Shown in pieces: positions 34,987-43,634 of a stretch of 52,064 bases of DNA. Every line of letters starts with the position of its first letter. The stretch's first letter is position 1. The stretch comes from Nonomuraea zeae (lineage in GTDB: Bacteria; Actinomycetota; Actinomycetes; Streptosporangiales; Streptosporangiaceae): the NCBI RefSeq assembly GCF_005889725.1, contig NZ_VCKX01000052.1:1-52064 (forward strand), in the 5' to 3' direction. The notes beneath the pieces were generated by a model, which ran no database searches, was not told the DNA's origin, and worked only from the letters and a program-made list of their open reading frames with translations. The translations under genes were made by a program, and so were the position numbers.

Positions 34987-36003
34987 GTGCGGACGACAGC
35001 GGAACTCGAGGAGCGGCTGGCGCGGCCGAGCGCCGGGCTCGTCGAGGATCTGAGCAGGCTCGACGGCGACATCATGATCCTGGGCGCCGGCGGCAAGCTG
35101 GGGCCCAGCCTGGTGCGCCTGGCACTGAACGCCACCAGGGCCGCGGGGCCCGAGCGGCGGATCATCGCCGTGTCCCGGTTCTCCGAGCCGGGGCTCGCCG
35201 AGGCGCTCACCGAGGAGGGCGCCACCGTGGTGGCGGCCGACGTGGCCGACGAGCGGGCACTGAAGGAGCTGCCGGCAGCGCCGAACGTCGTCTTCCTGGT
35301 CGGCGCCAAGTTCGGCACGCAGGGGCGCGAGCACGCCACCTGGTTCACCAACGCCTACCTGCCCGGACGGGTGGCCGACCGGTTCAGGGACGCCAGGATC
35401 GCCGCCCTGTCCACCGGGAACGTCTACCCGCTCGTCCCCGTCACGAGCGGCGGCAGCACCGAGGACTCCGCGACCGGGCCGGTCGGCGACTACGCGATGA
35501 GCTGCCTGGGCAGGGAGCGGGTGCTGACGCACTTCTCCGAGACGTACGGGACGCGCCTGTCGCTCATCCGCCTCAACTACGCGGTCGAGCTGCGCTACGG
35601 CGTGCTCGTCGACCTGGCGCAGAAGGTGCTGGCCGGAGAGCCGATCGACCTGTCCACCGGGCAGGTCAACGTGGTCTGGCAGGGCTACGCCAACGAGGTC
35701 ACGCTGCGGTCGCTGGCCCTGGCCGACACGCCGCCCGCGATACTCAACGTCACCGGCCCCGAGCTGATCTCCGTCCGCCAGGCCGCGCTGGAGCTCGGCG
35801 CCGCGCTCGGCAAGGAGCCGGTGTTCGCCGGGGAGGAGGCGCCGACCGCGCTGCTGTCGAACGCGGGGCGCTGCCACCGGCTGTTCGGCTATCCGGAGCT
35901 CACCCCGTCCGAGCTCATCGAGCACACCGCCCGCTGGGTCTCCGAGGGCGGGCCGCTGCTCGGCAAGCCCACCAAGTTCGAGCGCCGCGACGGCCGCTTC
36001 TGA
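34987..36003 (+). CDS. Atypical NAD-dependent epimerase/dehydratase (extended SDR)
   Basis: This 338-residue protein has dinucleotide loop ILGAGGKLGPSLVRLAL, then ALSTGNVYP (the usual serine strand) and the family-specific DYAMSCLGRERVL. In ordinary extended SDRs this last segment reads YxxxK. Here the lysine position is cysteine, although a conserved GRER follows, so catalysis must differ or be limited. The C-terminal half has VNVVWQGYANEVTLRSL and a LFGYPELTPSELI tail. It precedes the DHDPS-like gene on the same strand (88-base gap), and its promoter carries operator site a. It is likely an isomerase or dehydrogenase on a sugar-like intermediate; the substrate is unknown. Confidence 0.82.
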   Translation: MRTTAELEERLARPSAGLVEDLSRLDGDIMILGAGGKLGPSLVRLALNATRAAGPERRIIAVSRFSEPGLAEALTEEGATVVAADVADERALKELPAAPNVVFLVGAKFGTQGREHATWFTNAYLPGRVADRFRDARIAALSTGNVYPLVPVTSGGSTEDSATGPVGDYAMSCLGRERVLTHFSETYGTRLSLIRLNYAVELRYGVLVDLAQKVLAGEPIDLSTGQVNVVWQGYANEVTLRSLALADTPPAILNVTGPELISVRQAALELGAALGKEPVFAGEEAPTALLSNAGRCHRLFGYPELTPSELIEHTARWVSEGGPLLGKPTKFERRDGRF

Positions 36004-36015
36004 CCCGCGCGCCGT

Positions 36016-36073
36016 TTCCGGCCCGCATGCCACATCCGGGACCCGGGCCATTCCGGCCCGCGTGCCACATCCG
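36016..36073 (+). repeat. Direct repeat in the SDR-aldolase gap
   Basis: Two 23-base copies (TTCCGGCCCGCATGCCACAT plus CCG) at 36016-36038 and 36051-36073 differ by one base. They fill most of the 88-base gap and stop just before the ribosome site of the next gene. Their role is unknown. Confidence 0.6.
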
Positions 36074-36091
36074 AGAGAAGGGGGACCTCAC

Positions 36092-37147
36092 GTGCTCAGC
36101 ACGGCTCCAGAGGCGCAGACGTCCGTGCGCGACCTGTTCAGGCGCGGCCTGGTGATCCCGGCGCATCCGCTGGCGCTCACCGAGGACAGGAAGCTGGACG
36201 AGCGCCGCCAGCGGGCGCTGACCCGCTACTACGTCGAGGCGGGTGCGGGCGGGCTGGCGGTGGGCGTGCACACGACGCAGTTCGCCATCCACGGCACCGG
36301 CCTGCTGGCGCCCGTGCTGGAGCTGGCCGCGCGCACCGCGGCGGAGTTCGAGCGCGAGGTGGTGCTGGTGGCCGGGGCGACCGGGCCCACCGAGCAGGCG
36401 GTCGCGGAGGCGGAGCTGGCCAGGTCGCTCGGATACCACATGGTGCTGCTCAGCCCGTACAGCGAGCTGGACGAGAACGCGCTCATCGAGCGGGCCAGGG
36501 CCGTGGGCGAGGTGCTGCCGGTGATCGGCTTCTACCTGCAGCCGGCGGTGGGCGGGCGCACCTTGTCACGAAATTTCTGGACAAGGTTGGCGGGCATCGA
36601 GTCCGTCGTCGGCATCAAGGTCGCGCCCTTCGACCGGTACCGGACGCTGGACGTCCTGCACGGCGTCGTACGCGCCGGGCGGGCCGGCGAGGTCGCGCTC
36701 TACACCGGTAACGACGACCACATCCTGGCCGACCTCATCACCGGCCACCGGGTCGTGGTGGACGGGCGCGAGGTGGAGGTCGAGTTCGTCGGCGGCCTGC
36801 TCGGCCAGTGGGCCGTGTGGGTCCGGCGGGCCGTGGAGCTGCTGGAGGAGGCCAAGCTGGCGCGCGCCGGCGACGACGCGGCCGTGCGGCGGCTGCTCAC
36901 CCTGGACGGGCACCTGACCGACGCCAACGCGGCCATCTTCGACTCGGTCAACGGCTTCCACGGCTGCATCCCGGGGATCCACGAGGTGCTGCGCCGCCAG
37001 GGGCTCCTGGCGGGGCGCTGGTGCCTCGACCCGGCCGAGGAGCTGTCCCCGGGGCAGCTCGGGGAGATCGACCGGATCTGGGCCGCGTACCCGTGGCTCC
37101 GGGACGACGACTTCGTCTCGGACGGGCTCGACCGCTGGCTCTCCTGA
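36092..37147 (+). CDS. Dihydrodipicolinate synthase/NAL family aldolase 1
   Basis: This 351-residue TIM-barrel protein is a class I aldolase of the DapA/NanA superfamily. The motif GAGGLAVGVHTTQFA corresponds to the GTTGE region. VVLVAGATGPTEQAV, VIGFYLQPAVGG (tyrosine of the YNxP region) and SVVGIKVAPFD, with the Schiff-base lysine (GIK), are present. The protein is about 50 residues longer than DapA, with the extra length at the C terminus. It would cleave or condense a 2-keto acid with an aldehyde; with no lysine-pathway neighbours, a sugar-acid or keto-acid substrate is more likely. GTG start with GGGGGACC upstream. It is in the operon behind operator site a. Confidence 0.87.
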   Translation: MLSTAPEAQTSVRDLFRRGLVIPAHPLALTEDRKLDERRQRALTRYYVEAGAGGLAVGVHTTQFAIHGTGLLAPVLELAARTAAEFEREVVLVAGATGPTEQAVAEAELARSLGYHMVLLSPYSELDENALIERARAVGEVLPVIGFYLQPAVGGRTLSRNFWTRLAGIESVVGIKVAPFDRYRTLDVLHGVVRAGRAGEVALYTGNDDHILADLITGHRVVVDGREVEVEFVGGLLGQWAVWVRRAVELLEEAKLARAGDDAAVRRLLTLDGHLTDANAAIFDSVNGFHGCIPGIHEVLRRQGLLAGRWCLDPAEELSPGQLGEIDRIWAAYPWLRDDDFVSDGLDRWLS

Positions 37148-37164
37148 CCGTGGCGGGTGGCCGG

Positions 37165-38370
37165 TCAGAGGGTGAGGCGGTAGAGGGTCAGCGGACGGCC
37201 GCTGGAGCCGCTGGTCAGGTTGCCCGTGCGCTCGGCCAGCCCGGCCAGCTCCAGGCGGTGGAGCATGCGGCGGGCCGTGCGCTGCTGGACGGCCAGGCGG
37301 TCGGCGATCTCCCGCGTCGTCAGCGGCTCGTCGCCCGCCGCGGCCCGCGCCTCCAGCAGCTTCTCCAGCGTGGGCACCGACAGCCCGACCCGGCGGGCGA
37401 TGACCGACAGGTTCTGGCTGCCCGCCGGCGTGGCCGTCACCGACTCAAGGACGATGTCGGTGTCGGCCCGCAGCGACAGCACGGCCGCCACGTCGCCGAT
37501 CCGGCGGGCTCTGGCCAGCGCGCGCCGGGCCAGGCTCTCCGCCTCCGCCGCGCTGCGCCCGAGGCCGAAGCCGACGCGTACCACGTCGTTCTGGGCGGCC
37601 AGCCGGGCCAGCATGGGCAGGCCCGTGAAGCCGCCGGTCGCGTCGTGCAGCGGCCCCCGGGTCGTCACCAGCAGGTGGGTGCCGCCGCGGAAGGCGGCCA
37701 GCGTGCCGCCCAGCGCCGTGGCCTCGCGCAGCAGGCCCTCCTCGTTGGCCACCTCGATGAGCCCGAGCGCGATCTGGGCGTCCTCCTGGGCCTGCCCTTC
37801 CGCGGTCAGCAGGAGCTGGCGCAGCGCCACCCGTACGGAGTGCACGGAGGGCACCAGGCGCAGCACGTGCAGCTCGTCGCGGAGCGCCTCGTGCACGGAG
37901 CTGAGACAGGTGATCACCGCGTGCGCCTGGCCCTTGCGGTGGAAGGAGATCGCCCGCTTGGAGGTCATCTCCGGCCGGTAGGGGAGCGTGCGCAGCTCGC
38001 CGGTCGGCAGCCCCGCCTCGGCGAACGTGGCGTTGACGTCGGCGGCGGGCAGCGTGTCGATCGACAGCCGGGTGACGTCCTCGCCCTGGTGCTGGAGGCG
38101 TACGAGGGCGTTGAGCAGCGTCGCGCCCGAATAGTCCACGAACGCGGCGGGCCTGGTGAGGGCGTCGGCGGCCCGCGAGAGCATGTAGGGCACGATGCCC
38201 GTGAACAACCAGCCCTCGACGGCGGAGGCGTGCGCCTCGACGATCGCGGGCGCCTGCGACTCATGGTCGTAGTCGAGGCGCAGCGCGTTGACGCCCGGCT
38301 GCTCCTCGCAGACGGCCGCGACGTCGTCGACCAGATCGTGCGGGCCCACGACTCCGATGACGATTCCCAC
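37165..38370 (-). CDS. Transcriptional regulator with C-terminal HTH, candidate master of the island
   Basis: This 401-residue protein starts at GTG 38370, chosen because AAGGAGG lies five bases upstream. The N-terminal third (GIVIGVVGPHDLVDDVAAV, then AFVDYSGATLLNALVRL) looks like a ligand-sensing alpha/beta domain. The middle (about 180-300) contains NDVVRVGFGLGRSAAEAESL, resembling a degenerate nucleotide-cyclase/GTP-cyclohydrolase-III-like fold. The C terminus (about 305-395) has two helix-turn-helix-like segments, NLSVIARRVGLSVPTLEKLL and TTREIADRLAVQQRTARRML, followed by a wing. The palindrome at 38391-38408 lies between it and the divergent aminotransferase gene. It is the only DNA-binding protein in the island, so I infer that it binds all six palindromes. 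Family is not one I can name precisely. Confidence 0.78.
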   Translation of the reverse strand: MGIVIGVVGPHDLVDDVAAVCEEQPGVNALRLDYDHESQAPAIVEAHASAVEGWLFTGIVPYMLSRAADALTRPAAFVDYSGATLLNALVRLQHQGEDVTRLSIDTLPAADVNATFAEAGLPTGELRTLPYRPEMTSKRAISFHRKGQAHAVITCLSSVHEALRDELHVLRLVPSVHSVRVALRQLLLTAEGQAQEDAQIALGLIEVANEEGLLREATALGGTLAAFRGGTHLLVTTRGPLHDATGGFTGLPMLARLAAQNDVVRVGFGLGRSAAEAESLARRALARARRIGDVAAVLSLRADTDIVLESVTATPAGSQNLSVIARRVGLSVPTLEKLLEARAAAGDEPLTTREIADRLAVQQRTARRMLHRLELAGLAERTGNLTSGSSGRPLTLYRLTL

Positions 38371-38390
38371 GCACGCCTCCTTCTCGCTCA

Positions 38391-38408
38391 TTTCGGTCAA
38401 GACCGCAA
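38391..38408. promoter_or_regulatory. Regulon palindrome, site b (regulator / aminotransferase)
   Basis: TTTCGGTC-AA-GACCGCAA is an 8+2+8 palindrome with one mismatched pair. It is centred in the 59-base divergent gap, where it can control both the regulator and the aminotransferase gene. AATAATAA follows on the plus strand and could be the -10 element. Confidence 0.82.
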
Positions 38409-38429
38409 TAATAACTTGTGAGGTACCCC

Positions 38430-39581
38430 GTGAAGTTCCCGTCCATGGCAGAAGCCGACGGCCGCACGCTCGGCGACGAGGAGGTGGCCGCCGCCGAGCG
38501 GGTGATCCGCTCGGGCATGCTCAACTCCGTCTGGGGCACCGAGGCGCGGGCGCTGGAGGACGAGCTCGCCCGGATGTACGGCGCCCGCCACGCCATCACC
38601 TGCAGCTCCGGCACCGCGGCCCTCCATCTGTCGGTCGTCGCCGCCGCGCCGGATCCCGGGGACGAGATCATCACGACACCGATCACGGACTTCGGGACCG
38701 TGGCCCCCATCTTGGCGCAGAACGCCATTCCTGTCTTCGCCGACGTCGATCCGGCGGACGGCAATCTCGATCCGGCGGCCGTCGCGGCGCTCATCGGCCC
38801 GCGGACCAGGGCGATCATGGCGGTCCACCTGTTCGGCGCGCCCGCCAGGGTGCACGAGCTGCGCGAGCTGGCCGACGAGCACGGGCTCGCGCTGATCGAG
38901 GACTGCGCGCAGGCGTGGCTGACCGAGCTCCCGGGAGGCGCGCTCGCGGGCACCGTCGGCCAGGTGGGCTGTCTCAGCCTCCAGCAGTGGAAGCACATCA
39001 CCTGTGGCGACGGCGGTGTGACGATCACCCAGGACGACGAGCTGGCCAGGCGGATGCGGCTGTTCTCCGACAAGGGGTGGGACCGCGCGGCCGGGCGCTC
39101 GCACGCCGCGTTCGGGCTCAACTACCGCATGACCGAGCTCCAGGCGGCCGTGGCGCGCGCTCAGCTCGCCAAGCTGCCGGGCGTGCTCGCCGCCCGCCGC
39201 CACACCGCCGCGCTCCTGCTCGACGCGCTCAAGGGCCTCCCAGGGGTACGCCTGCCACACCCCGGAGGCCACGCCTGGTGGCTCTTCCCGATCGTGTGCC
39301 CCGACGGGGACGCCCCCGAGCTGGCGGCCCATCTGGCGGCGGCCGGGATCCCGGCGCGGGCCGGCTACCTCGCCGAGCCGCTGAACAGGGCGCCGGTGTG
39401 GGAGGCGGACATCTACGGCTCCTCCCGCTACCCGCTCGACGGCTACGAGCCGAACGCCTGCCCGCAGGCCGAGCGCCTGGTGGACCGTACGTTGCTGGTC
39501 ATCGACTGGAACGAGAACTACACCCCGGCGCACGTCGAGTTGATCGCCCAGGAAATGATGAAATTTCGGGCTTGCCCGTAG
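38430..39581 (+). CDS. DegT/DnrJ/EryC1/StrS-type PLP aminotransferase
   Basis: This 383-residue fold-type I PLP enzyme has AITCSSGTAALHLSVVAA, the PITDFGTVAPILAQNA cofactor stacking region, LIEDCAQAW (D of the pyridine nitrogen) and LQQWKHITCGDGG with the PLP lysine. ERxxxFGLNYRMTELQAA-type sequence (AAFGLNYRMTELQ) is the conserved substrate helix. Relatives aminate keto sugars and inosose. The QQxKxxTxGxGG lysine loop is reminiscent of the inosose/keto-cyclitol aminotransferases. In a catabolic context it may run in reverse, removing an amino group. GTG 38430 is preferred because GAGGT lies five bases upstream; GTG 38418 is an alternative. It is controlled by site b. Confidence 0.87.
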   Translation: MKFPSMAEADGRTLGDEEVAAAERVIRSGMLNSVWGTEARALEDELARMYGARHAITCSSGTAALHLSVVAAAPDPGDEIITTPITDFGTVAPILAQNAIPVFADVDPADGNLDPAAVAALIGPRTRAIMAVHLFGAPARVHELRELADEHGLALIEDCAQAWLTELPGGALAGTVGQVGCLSLQQWKHITCGDGGVTITQDDELARRMRLFSDKGWDRAAGRSHAAFGLNYRMTELQAAVARAQLAKLPGVLAARRHTAALLLDALKGLPGVRLPHPGGHAWWLFPIVCPDGDAPELAAHLAAAGIPARAGYLAEPLNRAPVWEADIYGSSRYPLDGYEPNACPQAERLVDRTLLVIDWNENYTPAHVELIAQEMMKFRACP

Positions 39582-39637
39582 GCGGCTAGTTACGTTCATG
39601 TATCAGGCATTGACCGGGCCAAGACGCGCTCACTAGG

Positions 39638-39655
39638 TTTCGGTCAGGACCGGTA
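39638..39655. promoter_or_regulatory. Regulon palindrome, site c (ABC importer)
   Basis: TTTCGGTC-AG-GACCGGTA lies 21 bases before the ATG of the binding-protein gene, followed by TTAGTCGAAAGGAAG, which contains the ribosome site. It implies that transporter synthesis is controlled with the catabolic genes. Confidence 0.82.
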
Positions 39656-39676
39656 TTAGTCGAAAGGAAGCCGCCC

Positions 39677-40921
39677 ATGAAGAAGGCAGCGGCAGTCGGC
39701 CTCGTGGCCGCCCTGAGTCTCGCGGCCGCCGGGTGCGGATCCGACAGCGGCTCGGACAAGAGCACCGTGACCCTCTGGATGTATCCCGTCATCGGGGACC
39801 AGGCCAAGAACCTGGCGTTCTGGGGCAAGGTCGAGAAGGACTTCGAAGCCAAGAACGCGACGATCGACCTCAAGATCGACCAGCAGCCCTGGGAGGGTCG
39901 TCAGGAGAAGGTCACCACCGCCCTGGTCTCCAAGAAGGGCTTCGATCTGGTCGTGCTCGGTCCCGACCAGATCCCGCAGTACGCCCAGCAGGGCACGGTC
40001 GAGCCGGTGGACGACATCGTCGCCCCGGCCAAGGCGTCCTTCCTGCCGAACTCCCTCACCGCTCTGACCGTCGACGGCAAGCTCTACGGCGTGCCGATCT
40101 ACCAGACGATCACGGCGCCCATCTACAACAAGAAGCTGTTCGCCGAGGCGGGCGTCGAGAAGGTGCCGGAGACGCTGGCCGAGCTCAAGGAGGCCGCTCC
40201 CAAGCTGGCCGCCAAGAAGGTCGCCGTCCTCGACTACCCGGGCAAGCCCGAGGTCAGCCTCAACCAGAGCTTCTACCCGATCCTGTGGGCCAACGGCGGC
40301 TCCGTCTTCGCCCCTGACGGCAAGACCGTCGCGTTCAACGGCGCGGAGGGCGTGGCGAGCCTGCAGTACCTGCTCGACCTCAAGGCCGTCGGCGGCCTGC
40401 CGGAGAACGTCGCCAGCAAGGGCAACGACATCGAGGGCGGCGCGCTCGCGGCCGGCAAGACGGCCATGTACCACGCGGCCACCGCCGGCCAGGTCGACCA
40501 GCTGGCCACCGCCATCGGCGCGGAGAACGTCGGCGTCGGCCTGCCGCTCGAAGGCTCCAAGCGGGTCGCGTTCGGCATCCCCGGCGCCCTCGTGCTGGCC
40601 AAGCACACCGAGGACAAGGACGCGGCCAAGAAGGTCGCCACGTTCCTGTCCTCGCCTGAGGTGACGGCCGCGCTGGCCAAGGAGTCCGGCTTCTTCCCCG
40701 CGCGGACCGACGTGACGGTGCCGGACCAGTCGGAGACGTCCAAGGAGTTCGCCAAGGCACTGCAGTACGCCTTCCCCGGCGACACCCACCCGAAGGCCCG
40801 CCAGGTCATGGGCCTCATCGGCCCGCACATCCAGGCGGCGCTGCTGGGCAAGGAGGACGCCAAGACCGCGCTCGACGCGGCCGCCAAGGAGGCCAACACG
40901 CTGCTCGGCAGCGGCGGCTGA
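39677..40921 (+). CDS. ABC transporter substrate-binding lipoprotein (family 1)
   Basis: This 414-residue protein has lipoprotein signal MKKAAAVGLVAALSLAAAGC, then an SBP_bac_1 (maltose-binding-like) fold. Motifs are TVTLWMYPVIGDQAKN, GFDLVVLGPDQIPQYAQQG, LYGVPIYQTITAPIYNKKLF and FLSSPEVTAALAKESGFFPA. It captures an extracellular solute and delivers it to the two permeases that follow. The CUT1-type family usually binds oligo- or monosaccharides, cyclitols or glycerophosphodiesters. It is first of a three- to four-gene operon under operator site c. Confidence 0.93.
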   Translation: MKKAAAVGLVAALSLAAAGCGSDSGSDKSTVTLWMYPVIGDQAKNLAFWGKVEKDFEAKNATIDLKIDQQPWEGRQEKVTTALVSKKGFDLVVLGPDQIPQYAQQGTVEPVDDIVAPAKASFLPNSLTALTVDGKLYGVPIYQTITAPIYNKKLFAEAGVEKVPETLAELKEAAPKLAAKKVAVLDYPGKPEVSLNQSFYPILWANGGSVFAPDGKTVAFNGAEGVASLQYLLDLKAVGGLPENVASKGNDIEGGALAAGKTAMYHAATAGQVDQLATAIGAENVGVGLPLEGSKRVAFGIPGALVLAKHTEDKDAAKKVATFLSSPEVTAALAKESGFFPARTDVTVPDQSETSKEFAKALQYAFPGDTHPKARQVMGLIGPHIQAALLGKEDAKTALDAAAKEANTLLGSGG

Positions 40922-40940
40922 GCGAGAAAGGAATCACCTG

Positions 40941-41807
40941 GTGCGTCATCGCCTGCGTGACCCGGTCACCGGACTGCTGTTCGTGCTGCCGGTGCTCGTG
41001 CTCTTCCTGATCTTCCGGATCTTCCCCTCACTGGGGGCGGCGGGCATGAGCCTGACGAACTGGAACATCGGCGGCGAGTGGGAGTTCATCGGCGCGGACA
41101 ACTACGCCCGGCTGCTCGACGACGTGAACTTCTGGCTGAGCCTGCGGGTGACGATCGTGTACGTGGTGATCTACGTGCCGCTCACCCTGCTCGTGGCGCT
41201 GGGCACGGCGTTGCTGCTCAACCAGGTGGTCTTCCTGCGCGGGCTGTTCCGCGGCATGCTCTTCCTGCCCTACGTGACCAGCTTCGTGCTCGCCGGCATC
41301 ATCTGGCGCTGGATCTACGAGTTCGACGGGCTGATCAACGGCCTGCTGGCCAAGGCCGACCTCGGCCCGGTCGCGTTCCTGGAGCAGTCGTCGGTGGTCC
41401 TGCCCGCACTGGCCGTGGTGTCGGTGTGGAAGGGCTTCGGCTACTCGATGCTGATCCTGCTGGCCGGGCTGAAGTCGATCCCGTCCTCCTACCTGGAGGC
41501 GGCCAGGGTGGACGGGGCGAGCGCCTGGCAGCGGTTCAGGCGCATCACGCTGCCGCTGCTCAAGCCCACGATCTTCTTCGTCGTGGTGATCGAGACGATC
41601 AGCGCGTTCCAGACGTTCGACACCGTGTACGTGATGACCGGCGGTGGCCCGGCCCGGGCCACCTACACCCTCATCTACGGCATCTACGACCACGGCTTCA
41701 GGTCATTCGACTTCGGCTATGCCGCCACGTGGGGCATGGTGCTGTTCGCGATCGTGCTGATCGTGTCGCTGGTCCAGCGCCGCTTCCTGGATCGGGGGAA
41801 CACATGA
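40941..41807 (+). CDS. ABC transporter permease 1 (CUT1 MalF-like)
   Basis: This 288-residue membrane protein has six helices and the coupling EAA loop YLEAARVDGASAWQRFRRIT followed by LPLLKP. It begins RHRLRDPVTGLLFVLPVLV. The GTG start has AAAGGA upstream, 19 bases after the binding-protein stop, and its TGA overlaps the next ATG. No ATPase gene is present, so a shared MsiK-like ATPase encoded elsewhere is probably used, as is common for actinomycete sugar importers. Confidence 0.93.
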   Translation: MRHRLRDPVTGLLFVLPVLVLFLIFRIFPSLGAAGMSLTNWNIGGEWEFIGADNYARLLDDVNFWLSLRVTIVYVVIYVPLTLLVALGTALLLNQVVFLRGLFRGMLFLPYVTSFVLAGIIWRWIYEFDGLINGLLAKADLGPVAFLEQSSVVLPALAVVSVWKGFGYSMLILLAGLKSIPSSYLEAARVDGASAWQRFRRITLPLLKPTIFFVVVIETISAFQTFDTVYVMTGGGPARATYTLIYGIYDHGFRSFDFGYAATWGMVLFAIVLIVSLVQRRFLDRGNT

Positions 41808-42670
41808 CGATCACCGCGTCCCGTCCCGTCACCGAGGTCAAGGCGCCGCAGAGGCCCCGCCGCCCGTGGTGGCGGGGCAACTGGCCGCTGGCGGCGCTGC
41901 TCGCGGTGCTGTCGGTGCTGACCGTCAGCCCCTTCGTGGCGATGTTCATCGTGGCGCTGTCGCCGGCGGGCCGGCCCACCGTGCCCACGCGGTGGCCGGA
42001 GTCGCTCACGCTGGACAACATCACGGCGGTGCTGTCGTCGTCCGGCTTCGTCGGCTGGACGGTCAACTCGCTGATCTACGCCTTCGTCTCCGTGGTGATC
42101 ATCCTGCTCACCTCGTCCATGGCCGGGTACGCCTTCGCCAAGAAGCGCTTCCCCGGCCGGGAGGCGATGTTCTGGACGTTCCTCGCCACCATGATGGTGC
42201 CGTTCCAGGCGACGCTCATCCCGACGTTCGTGCTGGTCAACAGCCTGGACGGGGTGGACACGTTCTGGGGGCTGATCGTCCCGACGCTGGCCAACTCGCA
42301 GGCCGTCTTCCTGATGCGGCAGTTCATCCTGGGCCTGCCGGACGAGCTGTTCGACGCGGCCAAGGTGGACGGGGCCTCCGAGTGGCGGGTCTACTGGACG
42401 ATCGTGCTGCCGCTGACCAAGCCGATCCTGGCGACGCTCGGCGTGTTCGTCTTCCTGTGGCACTGGAACGACTTCCTGTGGCCGCTGGTCGTCGGGCAGA
42501 GCGACGCGACCCGCACGCTGACCGTGGGGCTGACCACCTTGCGGACCGAGGAGCTGCAGCTGTCCGTGCTGATGGCCTCGACGGCGGTGTCCGTGGTGCC
42601 GTGCCTGCTGGTGTTCTTCCTGCTCCAGAGGTATCTGGTCAACAGCATCGCGATGACTGGGCTGAAATAA
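41804..42670 (+). CDS. ABC transporter permease 2 (CUT1 MalG-like)
   Basis: This 288-residue membrane protein has six helices and the EAA loop LFDAAKVDGASEWRVYWTIV followed by LPLTKP. SSMAGYAFAKKRFPGR and WNDFLWPLVV are typical of MalG-type permeases. It pairs with the preceding permease, which it overlaps by four bases. It ends ten bases before the aldolase gene, so that enzyme is probably made from the same transcript. Confidence 0.93.
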   Translation: MTITASRPVTEVKAPQRPRRPWWRGNWPLAALLAVLSVLTVSPFVAMFIVALSPAGRPTVPTRWPESLTLDNITAVLSSSGFVGWTVNSLIYAFVSVVIILLTSSMAGYAFAKKRFPGREAMFWTFLATMMVPFQATLIPTFVLVNSLDGVDTFWGLIVPTLANSQAVFLMRQFILGLPDELFDAAKVDGASEWRVYWTIVLPLTKPILATLGVFVFLWHWNDFLWPLVVGQSDATRTLTVGLTTLRTEELQLSVLMASTAVSVVPCLLVFFLLQRYLVNSIAMTGLK

Positions 42671-42680
42671 GCTCTGTCGG

Positions 42681-43634
42681 GTGGATATTTCGGCACAAAA
42701 CCTCCGGGACCGGCTCCGGGGCGCGCTGATCGCCGCCGCGGCCACGCCCATGACCGAGTCGGGCGAAGTCGATCTCGACGTGGTCTCGCGGTACCTCGCG
42801 GGACTGGTGGCCGACGGCGCCACCGGCCTGGCCGTCCTCGCGCACACGGGACGCGGCCCGTACCTGGCGTCCGAGACCCGCGCCGCGGTCATCGAACGCG
42901 CGGTCGCGCTGGGCGTACCGGTGCTGGTCGGCGTGGGCGGCGGCCCAGACCCGGACGGGGAGTCGCGGTCCGGGCGGGAGGCGTCGCGGTCCGGGCCTGA
43001 GATGTCGCGGTCCGGGCCTGAATCGTCCGGGACGGCGGAGCAGGCGCGGGTGGCGGCCGAGCTGGGCGCGGACGGCGTGCTCGTGTTCCCCTCCGCGGGC
43101 GACCGGGTGGCGCTGCACGACGAGGTGTGGCGCGCGGCCCGCCTGCCGATGATCGCCTTCGACCTCTACACCCTCCCGTGCCCGGCCGGGACGATGCGCG
43201 CGCTCCTGGAGCATCCGGGCGTCGCCGGGCTCAAGACGGCCCTGCTGTCCGACGCGATGGGCTGCCAGCGCGCCATCGAGCTCACCCGCCGCGCGGGCCG
43301 GCTGGCGATCACCGGCGAGGACCGCATGTTCGGCCCGTCGCTGCTCTGGGGCGCGCAGGCGGCCCTGGTCGGGATCGCAGCGGCGAGCGTGGGCGTGACG
43401 GCCGCCGTCATGGAGGCGTACCGGGGATCCGACCTGCGCGCCTTCGAGGAGGCGTCGGGGCGGCTCGACCGGCTCGCGGCGGCCACGTTCACCGAGCCCA
43501 TGGAGGGGTACGTCCGGCGCATGCTCTGGCTGGCGGCCACCGAGGGCCGCATCCCCGAGTCGTTCGCGCACGACCCCTACGGCCCGCCCCTGCCGGAAGG
43601 GGAGCGGGCCGTGGTGGTCGCTAGCTCCCGCTGA
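42681..43634 (+). CDS. Dihydrodipicolinate synthase/NAL family aldolase 2
   Basis: This 317-residue TIM-barrel aldolase has DGATGLAVLAHTGRGPYLA (GTTGE region), IAFDLYTLPCPAGTM (the YxxP tyrosine) and GVAGLKTALLSDAMG, with the Schiff-base lysine. It lies directly behind the ABC permeases and likely acts on the imported compound. It is distinct from the aldolase at 36092. An insertion between barrel strands (about residues 93-116, repeated SRSGPE) is encoded by three 21-base repeats and has no counterpart in ordinary family members. The GTG start lacks a clear ribosome site. The last 14 bases overlap the convergent dehydrogenase gene. Confidence 0.86.
   Translation: MDISAQNLRDRLRGALIAAAATPMTESGEVDLDVVSRYLAGLVADGATGLAVLAHTGRGPYLASETRAAVIERAVALGVPVLVGVGGGPDPDGESRSGREASRSGPEMSRSGPESSGTAEQARVAAELGADGVLVFPSAGDRVALHDEVWRAARLPMIAFDLYTLPCPAGTMRALLEHPGVAGLKTALLSDAMGCQRAIELTRRAGRLAITGEDRMFGPSLLWGAQAALVGIAAASVGVTAAVMEAYRGSDLRAFEEASGRLDRLAAATFTEPMEGYVRRMLWLAATEGRIPESFAHDPYGPPLPEGERAVVVASSR
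42957..43019 (+). repeat. Three in-frame 21-bp repeats inside aldolase 2
   Basis: Units start at 42957, 42978 and 42999 and share TCGCGGTCCGGGC. A shortened fourth copy (GAATCGTCCGGG) follows. They encode SRSG-containing heptapeptides in a loop after the second barrel strand. Confidence 0.85.

Noticed and set aside
42671..42700. Possible seventh regulon palindrome before aldolase 2
   Set aside because: TTTCGGCA resembles a half-site, but no second half is present at the right spacing, and the gene is probably co-transcribed with the permeases.
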